From Sinorhizobium sp. A49 (GTDB lineage: Bacteria > Pseudomonadota > Alphaproteobacteria > Rhizobiales > Rhizobiaceae): 64,000 nucleotides of DNA. Positions within the stretch are counted from its first letter, which is position 1; each line of letters opens with the position of its first letter. The DNA is taken from assembly GCF_002002725.1 (NCBI RefSeq), contig NZ_MUNW01000030.1:38938-102937 (forward strand), in the 5' to 3' direction. Position numbers and translations under genes: made by a program. Below, in pieces: positions 38,230 through 45,920 of this stretch. Below the pieces are notes generated by a model, which searched no databases, was not told where the DNA came from, and saw only the letters and a list, made by a program, of their open reading frames with translations.

Positions 38230-39219
38230 ATGAACCTGATTTCCCCAGAAATACCCGGGCTCGTCTGGGCCTACCGCTTCCTGCCAGGCGAAAGCCGATG
38301 CCAGCGCATCGCCAACGATGCCTCGATCGATGGCCTGCTGAAGGGCGATGGCTGGATCTGGCTGCATCTGGCGCTGTCGGACGCGCGCACGCCAGGCCTG
38401 ATCGAGCGGATCGGCAACCTGCCGCCCACTGCGGTGACGACGCTGACGAGCCACGACACCCAGGCGGCCATCACCGTGTCCGACGACGTCGTGCACGGGA
38501 CACTGGTCGATTTCGAGCGCACTTTCGACGCGGTGACGAAGACCATCGGCTGGCTGCATTTCGCCGTCAGCGACAGGGTGATCATCACCACCCGACTGCA
38601 TCCGCTGCGCAGCATCGACCGGGTGAAGGCCGCGGTCGAAAAGAGCACGAAATGCGCCCGGCCGATCGACCTCTTCGAGATGCTTGTGGTGGAATTCCAG
38701 CGCACGCTGATCTCGCTGGTGCTCGAACTTACAGAAGAGTTGAACGTCATCGAGGACCATGTCTACGGCGAGGCCGGTCACCGGCAGCAACCGGGCCTGG
38801 CACCGTTGCGCAGGACCGTCGTTCGCCTTCACCGGCACCTGCGCACGATCCTCGCACTGCTTCGCCGCGCCGGCGCGTCGGAGGAAGACGAGGTGCCGCC
38901 CGGCTTCATCGACGTCACGGAGCGCCTTTCGGATCGGCTGGAGGCTGTCGACCGCGACGTCTTCGCGCTGCAGGAACGCGCCCGCCTGCTACACGAGGAG
39001 ATCGACAGCAAGATTTCCTCCGAAACCAACCGGCACCTCTACATTCTGTCGCTGATGACCGCGTTCCTGCTGCCGCCGACGCTGGTCACCGGTTTCTTCG
39101 GCATGAACACGGGCGCCCTCCCCTTCGCCGACGGCGGCGGCACGCTCTATGCCGCACTGTTCATCGCGCTTTCCATGGGTCTTGCCTGGTGGATCCTCAG
39201 GCGGATCGGCATTCTCTGA
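38230..39219 (+). CDS. zntB: ZntB/CorA-family divalent cation transporter
   Basis: A 329-residue inner-membrane protein of the CorA superfamily. A long soluble N-terminal funnel domain (1-265) with coiled-coil helices is followed by two C-terminal transmembrane segments (about 270-290 and 305-325), with the signature GMN in FFGMNTG (about 291-297) in the loop. The N-terminus resembles ZntB more than CorA (GLVWAYRFLPG; WIWLHLALSD). ZntB carries zinc and CorA magnesium; selectivity cannot be proved here. It ends at a strong bidirectional terminator. Confidence 0.85.
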   Translation: MNLISPEIPGLVWAYRFLPGESRCQRIANDASIDGLLKGDGWIWLHLALSDARTPGLIERIGNLPPTAVTTLTSHDTQAAITVSDDVVHGTLVDFERTFDAVTKTIGWLHFAVSDRVIITTRLHPLRSIDRVKAAVEKSTKCARPIDLFEMLVVEFQRTLISLVLELTEELNVIEDHVYGEAGHRQQPGLAPLRRTVVRLHRHLRTILALLRRAGASEEDEVPPGFIDVTERLSDRLEAVDRDVFALQERARLLHEEIDSKISSETNRHLYILSLMTAFLLPPTLVTGFFGMNTGALPFADGGGTLYAALFIALSMGLAWWILRRIGIL

Positions 39220-39236
39220 CCTTGGCCGACATGAGA

Positions 39237-39260
39237 AAGGCCGGACAATGGCCCGGCCTT
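39237..39260. terminator. Bidirectional intrinsic terminator
   Basis: AAGGCCGG - loop - CCGGCCTT, 17 bases after the ZntB-like stop and just before the stop of the convergent BA14K gene. The stem is perfect, but the T run is short. Confidence 0.75.
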
Positions 39261-39285
39261 CGTCGCTGTTCCCTCGTCTACCCAC

Positions 39286-39726
39286 TTAGCTATACGGCGA
39301 ATAGCACTGCCGGCGCGGCGCGCCATAGGGCTGGTAGGTGTTGTCGTAAGCACGGTAGGAGCGATAGCGGTCATAGCACCACTGCACGTGACGGCTGCCA
39401 TAGGCAGGTGCTGGACGCTCGTAGCGCGGTGGCTGGGCAATCGCCCCGCCGATGATCACCCCTGTGCCGAAGGCCGCCATCGGGTACCACCAGCCATTGT
39501 AATAACGATAGCCCGGACGGCGATAGTTATAACCGCGATAGCCATTGTAATAATAATATCCGCCGCGACGTTCATATCCTGGCCGGCGATACTGGATCTC
39601 GGTTGCGTCACTCTGCCGTTCGACACGCGGCGGAGCCGGCATGAAAGCCTGGGACGGTGCGGCCGAAGTCATCAAGACTGCCGAAGCAATCACTGCGGCG
39701 AACCACTTGCCTGTCATTGTTCTCAT
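39286..39726 (-). CDS. BA14K-family exported protein, Tyr/Arg-rich
   Basis: A 146-residue protein with a signal peptide (MRTMTGKWFAAVIASAVLMT, cut near SQA). The middle is rich in Tyr, Gly and Arg (RRPGYERRGGYYYYNGYRGY). A hydrophobic segment, MAAFGTGVIIGGAIA, is followed by the BA14K-type cysteine motif (WCYDRYRSYRAYDNTY...RRQCY). Brucella BA14K is an immunoreactive, lectin-like protein that influences lipopolysaccharide. Related small proteins are common in rhizobia. The ATG at 39726 follows GGAGGG. Confidence 0.82.
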   Translation of the reverse strand: MRTMTGKWFAAVIASAVLMTSAAPSQAFMPAPPRVERQSDATEIQYRRPGYERRGGYYYYNGYRGYNYRRPGYRYYNGWWYPMAAFGTGVIIGGAIAQPPRYERPAPAYGSRHVQWCYDRYRSYRAYDNTYQPYGAPRRQCYSPYS

Positions 39727-40134
39727 ATAACCCTCCATAAGAGCCATCCGCGCTTCCGGCGCCTGCGAACCACCATCACGAGTTCTGTGCGATCTCATCC
39801 CGTTTCGGCACCGCTCGCCGGCGTCGCTTGATCGAAAGAAGCGAAATCGTCGATCAACGCCTAAGTGACGGGTTTTGTTCCATGATCCGGAACGAAAAAT
39901 TGCACTTCCGCCGATGCGACGGAGCATCGTGAGAAGTTGGCTTCCCAATCATGATGGGCCCCTTGCGTTTCTGTGACGCCGCAGACAGGGCAATGGCCGC
40001 GCGAAATGACGGCAATAGTAGGCGTCCCTGATATACAGCCACAAGTCTCTATACATTCGCCACAGTCTCAAGCACAGTCGGCTCGGGGACTGGGATTTAC
40101 GATCCATTAACTGTAGAGTCGGCAATCTCACTGA

Positions 40135-41199
40135 ATGGCAAAGCGGCATATTTCCACGGTACGGATGATTCTGCGCCTCGCGACCCTTCTGGGTCTGGCT
40201 TTCGCGGCGACGAACGTACGCGCCGGCGAGTTGGAGCCCTGGAAGACGAAATCAAACGCCATCATCGTCGATGCCTATGAGATGAACAGCATCGACTGGG
40301 AGGTCATGCTCGCCGACAAGCGCATTTCCGGCTTCATCGCCAAGGCCTCCGACGGCCTGCCGGAGAGCTTCTCATGCACCGGCGATCATGGCGGCGACAC
40401 GGTCGCCCATTGCAGGACGATGTGGCGCAAGTACGCCGTCAGCCGCGAGCTCTATCAGACTCGGCGGATGATCGCCCGCTCCCATGGGCTGCTGTGGGGT
40501 GCCTACCATCTCGCCCGCCCCGGCAACCCGGTCGATCAGGCCAACCATTTCCTCGATTATGCGGAGCCACGCGACGACGAGTTGATGGTGCTCGATCTCG
40601 AAGGCATCGACCCGGACAAATACATGTCGCTCGAGGATGCGGCGATCTTTGCCGGGCATATCAAGACCCGCACCGGCCGCTACCCGATGCTCTATACCAA
40701 CCACGTCACGGCGAAATACATTGCCGCCAACCGTGCCAAACATCGGCTGCTCTCACGTCTGCCGCTCTGGTATGCCCGCTACAAGCCCGATATCCGCAAT
40801 GTCTTTCCGATAGGCAACTGGGACAGCTATGCGCTTTGGCAGTTCTCGTCGGGGATCAATTGCGGCAAACGCCGCTGCCCCTACCGGGTGCCCGGAACAC
40901 TCGACGATATCGACGTCAATGTCGCCGCGATGACCAGTGCCAGCCTGCGATCGGTCTGGGCGGGCGGCGTCCTGTTGCCGGAAAAACCGATGCCACTGGT
41001 TCTCATGGCCAAAGCCGATGACGGGGCCGGCGTATTGAGCGCGGCCCGGGCAATGGCGACGATCGAGGAGCCCCTGCTCATCAGCCGCGCGCAAGCCGTA
41101 AGCGCCGCCGGCGAAGGCGTCGACATGATGGCGACCGGATCGATCGATTTCGGCCGGCACGACCGCGCGGTGCGGCTCGCGGCCGCGGCCAGCCGCTGA
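40135..41199 (+). CDS. Exported glycoside hydrolase family 25 (lysozyme-type muramidase)
   Basis: A 354-residue protein. A signal peptide (about 1-29) ends near VRAGE. The GH25 domain (about 40-260) has the catalytic Asp region IIVDAYEMNSIDW, the DxE motif in MVLDLEG (about 157-163), GAYHLARPGNPVDQANHF (about 123-140) and the closing SYALWQFSSG (about 231). GH25 enzymes cut the MurNAc-GlcNAc bond of peptidoglycan. About 90 further residues have no family I recognise. It is a single gene with no phage genes around it, so a housekeeping or interbacterial wall function is more likely than lysis. Confidence 0.88.
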   Translation: MAKRHISTVRMILRLATLLGLAFAATNVRAGELEPWKTKSNAIIVDAYEMNSIDWEVMLADKRISGFIAKASDGLPESFSCTGDHGGDTVAHCRTMWRKYAVSRELYQTRRMIARSHGLLWGAYHLARPGNPVDQANHFLDYAEPRDDELMVLDLEGIDPDKYMSLEDAAIFAGHIKTRTGRYPMLYTNHVTAKYIAANRAKHRLLSRLPLWYARYKPDIRNVFPIGNWDSYALWQFSSGINCGKRRCPYRVPGTLDDIDVNVAAMTSASLRSVWAGGVLLPEKPMPLVLMAKADDGAGVLSAARAMATIEEPLLISRAQAVSAAGEGVDMMATGSIDFGRHDRAVRLAAAASR

Positions 41200-41247
41200 C
41201 AGGGCCGATCGCGGGAAGAACATCCTCCCCGCGACCATCAGGTAGCT

Positions 41248-42345
41248 TCAGGCTTCGATCTGCACGTCTCCCAGCGGGCGCGAGCAGCAGGCGAGGATGT
41301 AGCCCTCATCGATTTCGTCATCGAGGATGCCACCATTGTGGTTCATCTCGACTTCGCCGGCGACCTTCATTACCCGGCAGGTGCCGCAGATGCCGCCTTC
41401 GCAAGCAGCCCCGATCCGCACACCGTTGGCTCGTGCCGCTTGCAGGATCGTCTGGCCGGGCTTGGCCTCGATCTCCTTGCCGCTCATGGTGAACACCACC
41501 TTGGCGCCTTGAGCGTCGACGTCGCTTGTCGCCCCTGCCCTGACGGCGATCTCCTCGGCGGCCGGTGCTGCGGTCGGCTGGAAGCTTTCCTCGTGGTAGC
41601 GGCTCATGTCGAAACCGGCCGCCGTCAAAAGCTCGCGCACGCCGCGCATGAACGGCTCGGGGCCGCAGCAGAACACCGTGCGCTCCATGAAGTCGGGCGC
41701 GAGCAGCGGCAGCTTGGCGCCATCGATGCGGCCGCGCAGCCCGTGCCAGCCATGCCGGGCCTCATGCCCCTCGACCACAAAGCCGAGGTTCAGCCCCGAC
41801 ATCTGGCGGGCCAGAACTTCGAGCTCCGAGCGGAACAGAAGATCGTCCGGCCGGCGCGCGCAGGAAATGAAGGTGACGTCGGTCTCCGGAATGCAGTCCG
41901 CCATCCACCGCGTCATCGACATCATCGGCGTGACGCCGGAGCCTGCCGAGATGAACAGGTATTTTTCGCCGGGATGGCGCACGAAGCTGAAATCGCCGAG
42001 CGGGCCGAAAGCCTTCAGCCGCATGCCGGGCTTCAGGTGATCGAACATCCAGCGCGTGCCGATGCTGTCGGCCTGCGCCTTGACGGTGACGGCGATCGAC
42101 AGAGGGCGCGACGGCGTCGACGACAGCGTGTAGGTGCGCATCACCGGCTCGTCGTCGGTAACCGGCAGTTCGAGCGTGACGAACTGCCCGGGCAGATAGC
42201 GAAACCAGGCCGGCCTCTCGGGCCGGAAGGTAAAGGTCATCACATCAGCGGTCTCGACGACCGCGGATATGCATTCGAGCATGTTCTGCCTGTCAATCCA
42301 GACATGGAGTTCATCGAAGTGATGGAAAGAGGATGCCATCTGCAT
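41248..42345 (-). CDS. gbcB: Flavin/[2Fe-2S] reductase component of a Rieske demethylase (GbcB-like)
   Basis: A 365-residue NAD(P)H oxidoreductase. An FAD-binding barrel (RTYTLSSTP, about 90) is followed by an NAD-binding domain (LFISAGSGVTPMMSM about 131-145; VFCCGPEPFM about 227) and a C-terminal plant-type ferredoxin with CEGGICGTC and a fourth Cys in LACC. It passes electrons to the oxygenase encoded just upstream. In Pseudomonas the GbcA/GbcB pair demethylates glycine betaine to dimethylglycine and formaldehyde. The likely ATG at 42345 is 1 base after the gbcA stop. Stachydrine or carnitine could be alternative substrates. Confidence 0.82.
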   Translation of the reverse strand: MQMASSFHHFDELHVWIDRQNMLECISAVVETADVMTFTFRPERPAWFRYLPGQFVTLELPVTDDEPVMRTYTLSSTPSRPLSIAVTVKAQADSIGTRWMFDHLKPGMRLKAFGPLGDFSFVRHPGEKYLFISAGSGVTPMMSMTRWMADCIPETDVTFISCARRPDDLLFRSELEVLARQMSGLNLGFVVEGHEARHGWHGLRGRIDGAKLPLLAPDFMERTVFCCGPEPFMRGVRELLTAAGFDMSRYHEESFQPTAAPAAEEIAVRAGATSDVDAQGAKVVFTMSGKEIEAKPGQTILQAARANGVRIGAACEGGICGTCRVMKVAGEVEMNHNGGILDDEIDEGYILACCSRPLGDVQIEA

Positions 42346-42346
42346 G

Positions 42347-43591
42347 TCAGGCAACCCGGAAGAGCGGAGCGGCTTCGCCTTGCAGGCGTTGCTCCATGAA
42401 CTTGCAGTACCATTCGACGAACTGCATCACGCCGCCTTCGTGATCGGGTGAATAAGGCCCCGGCTGGTAGGCCGGCGAGCGGATACCGAAGGCGTTTTCC
42501 TCGACGATCTGGCGATCCTGATCGTTGGTCTCGGTCCAGACGTGCGTCAACTCCTCGATATTGTAGTCGACACCTTCCACGGCGTCCTTGTTGACCAGCC
42601 ACTTGGTCGTCACCTGCGTCAGCTCGGGCCCAAGCGGTAGGACACGGAAGGTGATGGCATGATCGGCCAGCACATGGTTCCAGGTCGACGGATAATGGAA
42701 CAGGAGCAGCGTGCCGATATGCTTCTGGCTGACGTCCGCCGATAGTTGCCGCCGCACGGCGCGGGCGCCGGACATGGTGTAGCTCTCGGCGTCGTCGATC
42801 AGCGGCATGCGCGCTGAGCGGAACTGGCCGGTTGCGGACATGCGGAACTCGCTCGGAAGCCCTGCCGCTTCGCATTTTGCCCAGTGGGCGGCAATGACCG
42901 GATCATCCTTGGCGCCTTGCACGCCGGTCGCCGTCGGGGCTTCCGGATAGGTGCGGCAAAGCTCGGGGTGGTTGGCGGCACAATGGTAGCACTCGCGGTT
43001 GTTTTCCCAGACGAGCTTCCAGTTGCCCTTCTCGATGATGGTGCTTTCGAACGCGACCTTGGTTTCGCCGAGCCGGTGTGGTGCCAGATAGGGCGCGACC
43101 ATGTCGCGGAACGGGGCAAAATCCATCGGCTGTTCGGACAGGTTGATGAAGATGTAGCCGCCGACCGTTTCGCAGTGGATCGGCTTCAGGCTGTGGGCGG
43201 CCTTGTCGAAATCCTCGCCCATCTGACGGGCAAAAAGCAACGTGCCGTCGAGCTCGTAGGTCCACTGATGGTAGGGACAGACGAGCTTGGCCGATGAGCC
43301 CTTGTGCTGCGAGCAGACGCGCGAACCGCGGTGGCGGCAGGAATTGTGCAGCGCGCGGATCGTGCCCTGCCGGTCGCGGACGATGACAACGGGGTAATCA
43401 CCGACCTGGGCGGTGAAATAGTTGCCGGCGCGCGGGACCTCGCAGTCGTGGCCGATGAACAGCCAGTCCTTGTACCAGATGCTTTCGAGATCCTGCCTGT
43501 AGTAGTCCGGGTCGATGTAGAAGGCCCGGTCGAGGCTGTAGCCGTCGCGTCGACCTTTCAGCTTGCGGAGCATATCGCCCTTGATGTCCAT
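42347..43591 (-). CDS. gbcA: Rieske non-haem iron oxygenase, glycine betaine demethylase-like (GbcA)
   Basis: Oxygenase subunit of 414 residues. The Rieske [2Fe-2S] ligands are in CRHRGSRVC and CPYHQW (about 86-110). The mononuclear iron site has the pattern E-x2-H-x4-H in NNRECYHCAANH (about 204-215). It resembles quaternary-amine demethylases rather than aromatic ring dioxygenases. The ATG at 43591 is the start that matches the family N-terminus. It is followed directly by the reductase gene, and its leader contains a cobalamin riboswitch, an unexpected regulator for this enzyme. The substrate assignment is by family resemblance only. Confidence 0.82.
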   Translation of the reverse strand: MDIKGDMLRKLKGRRDGYSLDRAFYIDPDYYRQDLESIWYKDWLFIGHDCEVPRAGNYFTAQVGDYPVVIVRDRQGTIRALHNSCRHRGSRVCSQHKGSSAKLVCPYHQWTYELDGTLLFARQMGEDFDKAAHSLKPIHCETVGGYIFINLSEQPMDFAPFRDMVAPYLAPHRLGETKVAFESTIIEKGNWKLVWENNRECYHCAANHPELCRTYPEAPTATGVQGAKDDPVIAAHWAKCEAAGLPSEFRMSATGQFRSARMPLIDDAESYTMSGARAVRRQLSADVSQKHIGTLLLFHYPSTWNHVLADHAITFRVLPLGPELTQVTTKWLVNKDAVEGVDYNIEELTHVWTETNDQDRQIVEENAFGIRSPAYQPGPYSPDHEGGVMQFVEWYCKFMEQRLQGEAAPLFRVA

Positions 43592-43711
43592 GTCCTGTCC
43601 TCGTTCGCCTTGTTTCGGAGAGGCAGGACTGGAACCCACGCAGGCGCATTGCCTGTGCGATGACGGCTCCGATCCGGCTGCCCGCCGCAACCCGTTACGG
43701 TCTATTCGTGT

Positions 43712-43882
43712 CAAGGCTGGTTTCCGGGCTCAGGAGCTGTCCGCAAGGACCAGCCCGGCGCCTTCCCGGACGTTACAGTCCAGTGGCTTTGTGCCGTGGC
43801 TTTCGCTCCACCACCGTTGCGGGGGCAGCGCCGGGATTTGACCGGCTTCCCAATTCTCCGCCTTCCCTAAAAGGCGGCACCT
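43712..43882 (-). promoter_or_regulatory. Cobalamin (B12) riboswitch upstream of gbcAB
   Basis: On the minus strand the leader has the hallmarks of the cobalamin riboswitch in order: GGTGCCGCC...AGGGAAGGCGG (43882 down), GGGAAGCCGGT then AATCCCGGCGCTGCCCCCGC followed by AACGGT (about 43852-43815), AAAGCCACTGG, CGGGAAGGCGCCGGGC, and the B12 box GAGCCCGGAAACCAGCC (43731-43715). About 120 bases separate the B12 box from the gbcA ATG and include a CAGGC/GCCTG hairpin that could form the expression platform. It points towards gbcA and no other gene lies between. Confidence 0.93.
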
Positions 43883-43885
43883 TGA

Positions 43886-44215
43886 GTAGACATATCTAAT
43901 CGCGGAAGCCTTCGTCGCAGCTGCCGGTTAACGACATCGGATTCCAGAAAGACGACACAGCGCATCGCGTGTCAGAAACACCACAAGTCTGGTCATTTAT
44001 CATTACAAACAACAAGATAGGCCAAAGATTGTGCAGTTGTCGATTTTTCCGGCAAGGCCGGCGCGAAAGCGCGAAGCCTTCGCCATTTTGCGACATCTAT
44101 CGCGCCGTCGGCTCATCCTTCCTGCCGGGCGCGATGAAATCTTCCATTAACCATAATGCATTAGCGTCGCCTGACGGAGAAACCGGCCGAACCGGCAAAC
44201 AGCGCATTGAAGTCC
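43886..44215. other. Divergent promoter region (330 bp)
   Basis: Upstream DNA of both the riboswitch transcript and the gene at 44216. The stretch 43980-44030 is A/T-rich and probably holds a promoter. A short inverted repeat GGCGCGAAAGCGC lies near 44058. TTAACCAT at 44147-44154 resembles a CtrA half-site, but one octamer is weak evidence. An open frame runs through this region into the Sua5 gene only because of high GC. Confidence 0.4.
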
Positions 44216-44815
44216 ATGGCAAAGCTCAAATACTACGACGCCGCAGCCGAGAAGCTGCCAACGATCGCTCCCAAAGGGGCGGTCCATACCGAGTTCCTGC
44301 GCACCGGCCGCATCGAGAGGCGGCAATGGTCGCAGCGCGAACGGCGTTATCTGAGTTACGACGAGGTTGCCCAGCGCACCGGCCACAAGCTGACGACCGC
44401 CGGCGAAACGACGCACAAGCGGATGAACGGCTTCCATACCTCGATCCAGTTTCCCAAGATGATCTTCCACCGCACGCTCGCCGGCCGGCCACATCTGGGC
44501 TATTGCCATGTGACGGCGGCGAGAACACATCTCGCCCAATCCAAGGACGTCACCTGGTCCTTCTACTTCGCCAACTTCTTCTGCGATCTCGGCGACGAAA
44601 AACACTTCTTCGAACGCATCCAGACCGGCTATTCCCGGATGTATTTCGCCGTCGCGATCGAACCCGATGCGCAGGAAGGCCAGATGACCATCAATCGCAG
44701 CGTCAGCGACAACGGGCTCTTGTTTCGCACCGACGATCCGAAGGTCGCGCTCAAGAACGTTCTGATGCTCGGCGCGCGCGACGATACGCTGCGGCGCATC
44801 ATCCGCAGCCTCTGA
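44216..44815 (+). CDS. Conserved-looking hypothetical protein (DUF6656-like?)
   Basis: A 199-residue soluble protein with no signal peptide or membrane segment. It is rich in aromatic and His residues (FHTSIQFPKMIFHRTL, YCHVTAARTHLAQ, WSFYFANFFCDLGDEKHFFERI), suggesting a compact alpha/beta fold. I believe similar rhizobial proteins are filed as DUF6656, but I cannot confirm this. Codon use matches its neighbours. The ATG at 44216 was preferred over TTG 44207. It is a monocistronic gene upstream of Sua5. Function unknown. Confidence 0.75.
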   Translation: MAKLKYYDAAAEKLPTIAPKGAVHTEFLRTGRIERRQWSQRERRYLSYDEVAQRTGHKLTTAGETTHKRMNGFHTSIQFPKMIFHRTLAGRPHLGYCHVTAARTHLAQSKDVTWSFYFANFFCDLGDEKHFFERIQTGYSRMYFAVAIEPDAQEGQMTINRSVSDNGLLFRTDDPKVALKNVLMLGARDDTLRRIIRSL

Positions 44816-44901
44816 GCCACCGGCACGCTCCGCCTGAAGAAAATCGTTCTGTTTTCCTCGTGGCTCCTTTAAGGAGACCTCGAAAGGGAAACGGAAGCGA
44901 C

Positions 44902-45876
44902 ATGGCCGAAATCATCGATACACGGACCGAGCCGGAACGCGCGATCGAGCGCGCCTGCGCCGTGCTTGCCGAAGGCGAGCCCGTCGCCATTCCCACCGAG
45001 ACGGTTTACGGCCTGGCCGCCGATGCCACCAACCCGGATGCGATCAGCCGCATTTATGAGATGAAGGGGCGCCCTCGCTTCAACCCGCTGATATCGCACG
45101 TGTCCGACATGGCGATGGCTGAAGCCCATGTGACGTTCGACCCGTTGTCGCGGCGTCTGGCTGAAGCCTTCTGGCCCGGCCCGCTGACGCTGATCCTGCC
45201 CCAGCGCACTGGCAGCACCGTGCATGCGCTCGCCTCGGCCGGTCTGGACACGCTGGGCATCCGCATGCCGGACGGTTTCTCCCGCCGCGTGATTGCCCGC
45301 TTCGGCCGACCGCTCGCCGCGCCGAGCGCCAATACGTCGGGCAAGATCAGCCCGACGAGCGCTGCCCATGTGGACGCCGATCTCGGCCCGCGCCTAAAGC
45401 TCATTCTCGACGCCGGCTCGGCCGAGATCGGACTTGAATCGACGATCATCAAGGTCGAGGACGGGACGTTGCGCCTGCTGCGCCCAGGCGGTCTCGACGT
45501 CCTCGATATCGAAAATCTGACCGGCCTTGCCGTGTCGAGACCCGAAAGTGCCGGCGCGACAATCGAGGCTCCGGGCATGCTCGCCTCGCACTACGCGCCG
45601 GGCGCTGCGGTCCGGCTCGACGCCGGCGACGTGCGCCCGGGAGAAGCTCTGATCCGCTTCGGCAACTCAGCGCTCCGCGGCGAAGAGCATGCGGCGATCG
45701 TGCTCGATCTCAGCCCGGCAGGCAGCCTGCGCGAGGCGGCTGCCAATCTGTTCGACTATATGAAAAGGGCAGATGCCAGCGGTGCTGCGACCATCGCCTT
45801 CGGCCCGATCCCATCCGAAGGGTTGGGCGAAGCAATCCTTGACCGGCTGCAGCGCGCGGCCGCCCCCAGAGACTGA
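44902..45876 (+). CDS. L-threonylcarbamoyladenylate synthase, Sua5 type
   Basis: Makes threonylcarbamoyl-AMP from threonine, bicarbonate and ATP, the first step of the universal t6A37 tRNA modification. The 324-residue protein has an N-terminal YrdC domain (about 12-200: PTETVYGLAADA, KGRPRFNPL, APSANTSGKISPTSA) and a C-terminal Sua5 domain (about 225-320), which marks the long two-domain form. The ATG at 44902 follows AAGGGAAACGGAAG. A short palindrome CTCCTTTAAGGAG lies about 40 bases upstream. The FAD-enzyme gene begins 44 bases after its stop. Confidence 0.92.
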   Translation: MAEIIDTRTEPERAIERACAVLAEGEPVAIPTETVYGLAADATNPDAISRIYEMKGRPRFNPLISHVSDMAMAEAHVTFDPLSRRLAEAFWPGPLTLILPQRTGSTVHALASAGLDTLGIRMPDGFSRRVIARFGRPLAAPSANTSGKISPTSAAHVDADLGPRLKLILDAGSAEIGLESTIIKVEDGTLRLLRPGGLDVLDIENLTGLAVSRPESAGATIEAPGMLASHYAPGAAVRLDAGDVRPGEALIRFGNSALRGEEHAAIVLDLSPAGSLREAAANLFDYMKRADASGAATIAFGPIPSEGLGEAILDRLQRAAAPRD

Positions 45877-45920
45877 CCGAGATACTGAGCGCCAGCGGGC
45901 GCATTTGCGAAGGCAGGGCC

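Noticed and set aside
40135..41199. Prophage remnant around the GH25 lysozyme
   Set aside because: No holin, integrase, tail or terminase genes nearby, and base composition equals that of neighbours.
41248..43591. GbcAB as an aromatic ring-hydroxylating dioxygenase
   Set aside because: No beta subunit, ferredoxin or ring-cleavage gene is near, and the reductase with C-terminal ferredoxin fits quaternary-amine demethylases better. Stachydrine or carnitine cannot be excluded.
44147..44154. TTAACCAT as a CtrA site
   Set aside because: A single octamer without the second TTAA half at the right spacing is likely by chance in A/T-rich promoter DNA.
43969..44901. N-terminal extension of Sua5 overlapping the gene at 44216 in another frame
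   Set aside because: The extension has no similarity to Sua5 and a low-complexity Arg-rich composition; ATG 44902 has a good ribosome-binding site.
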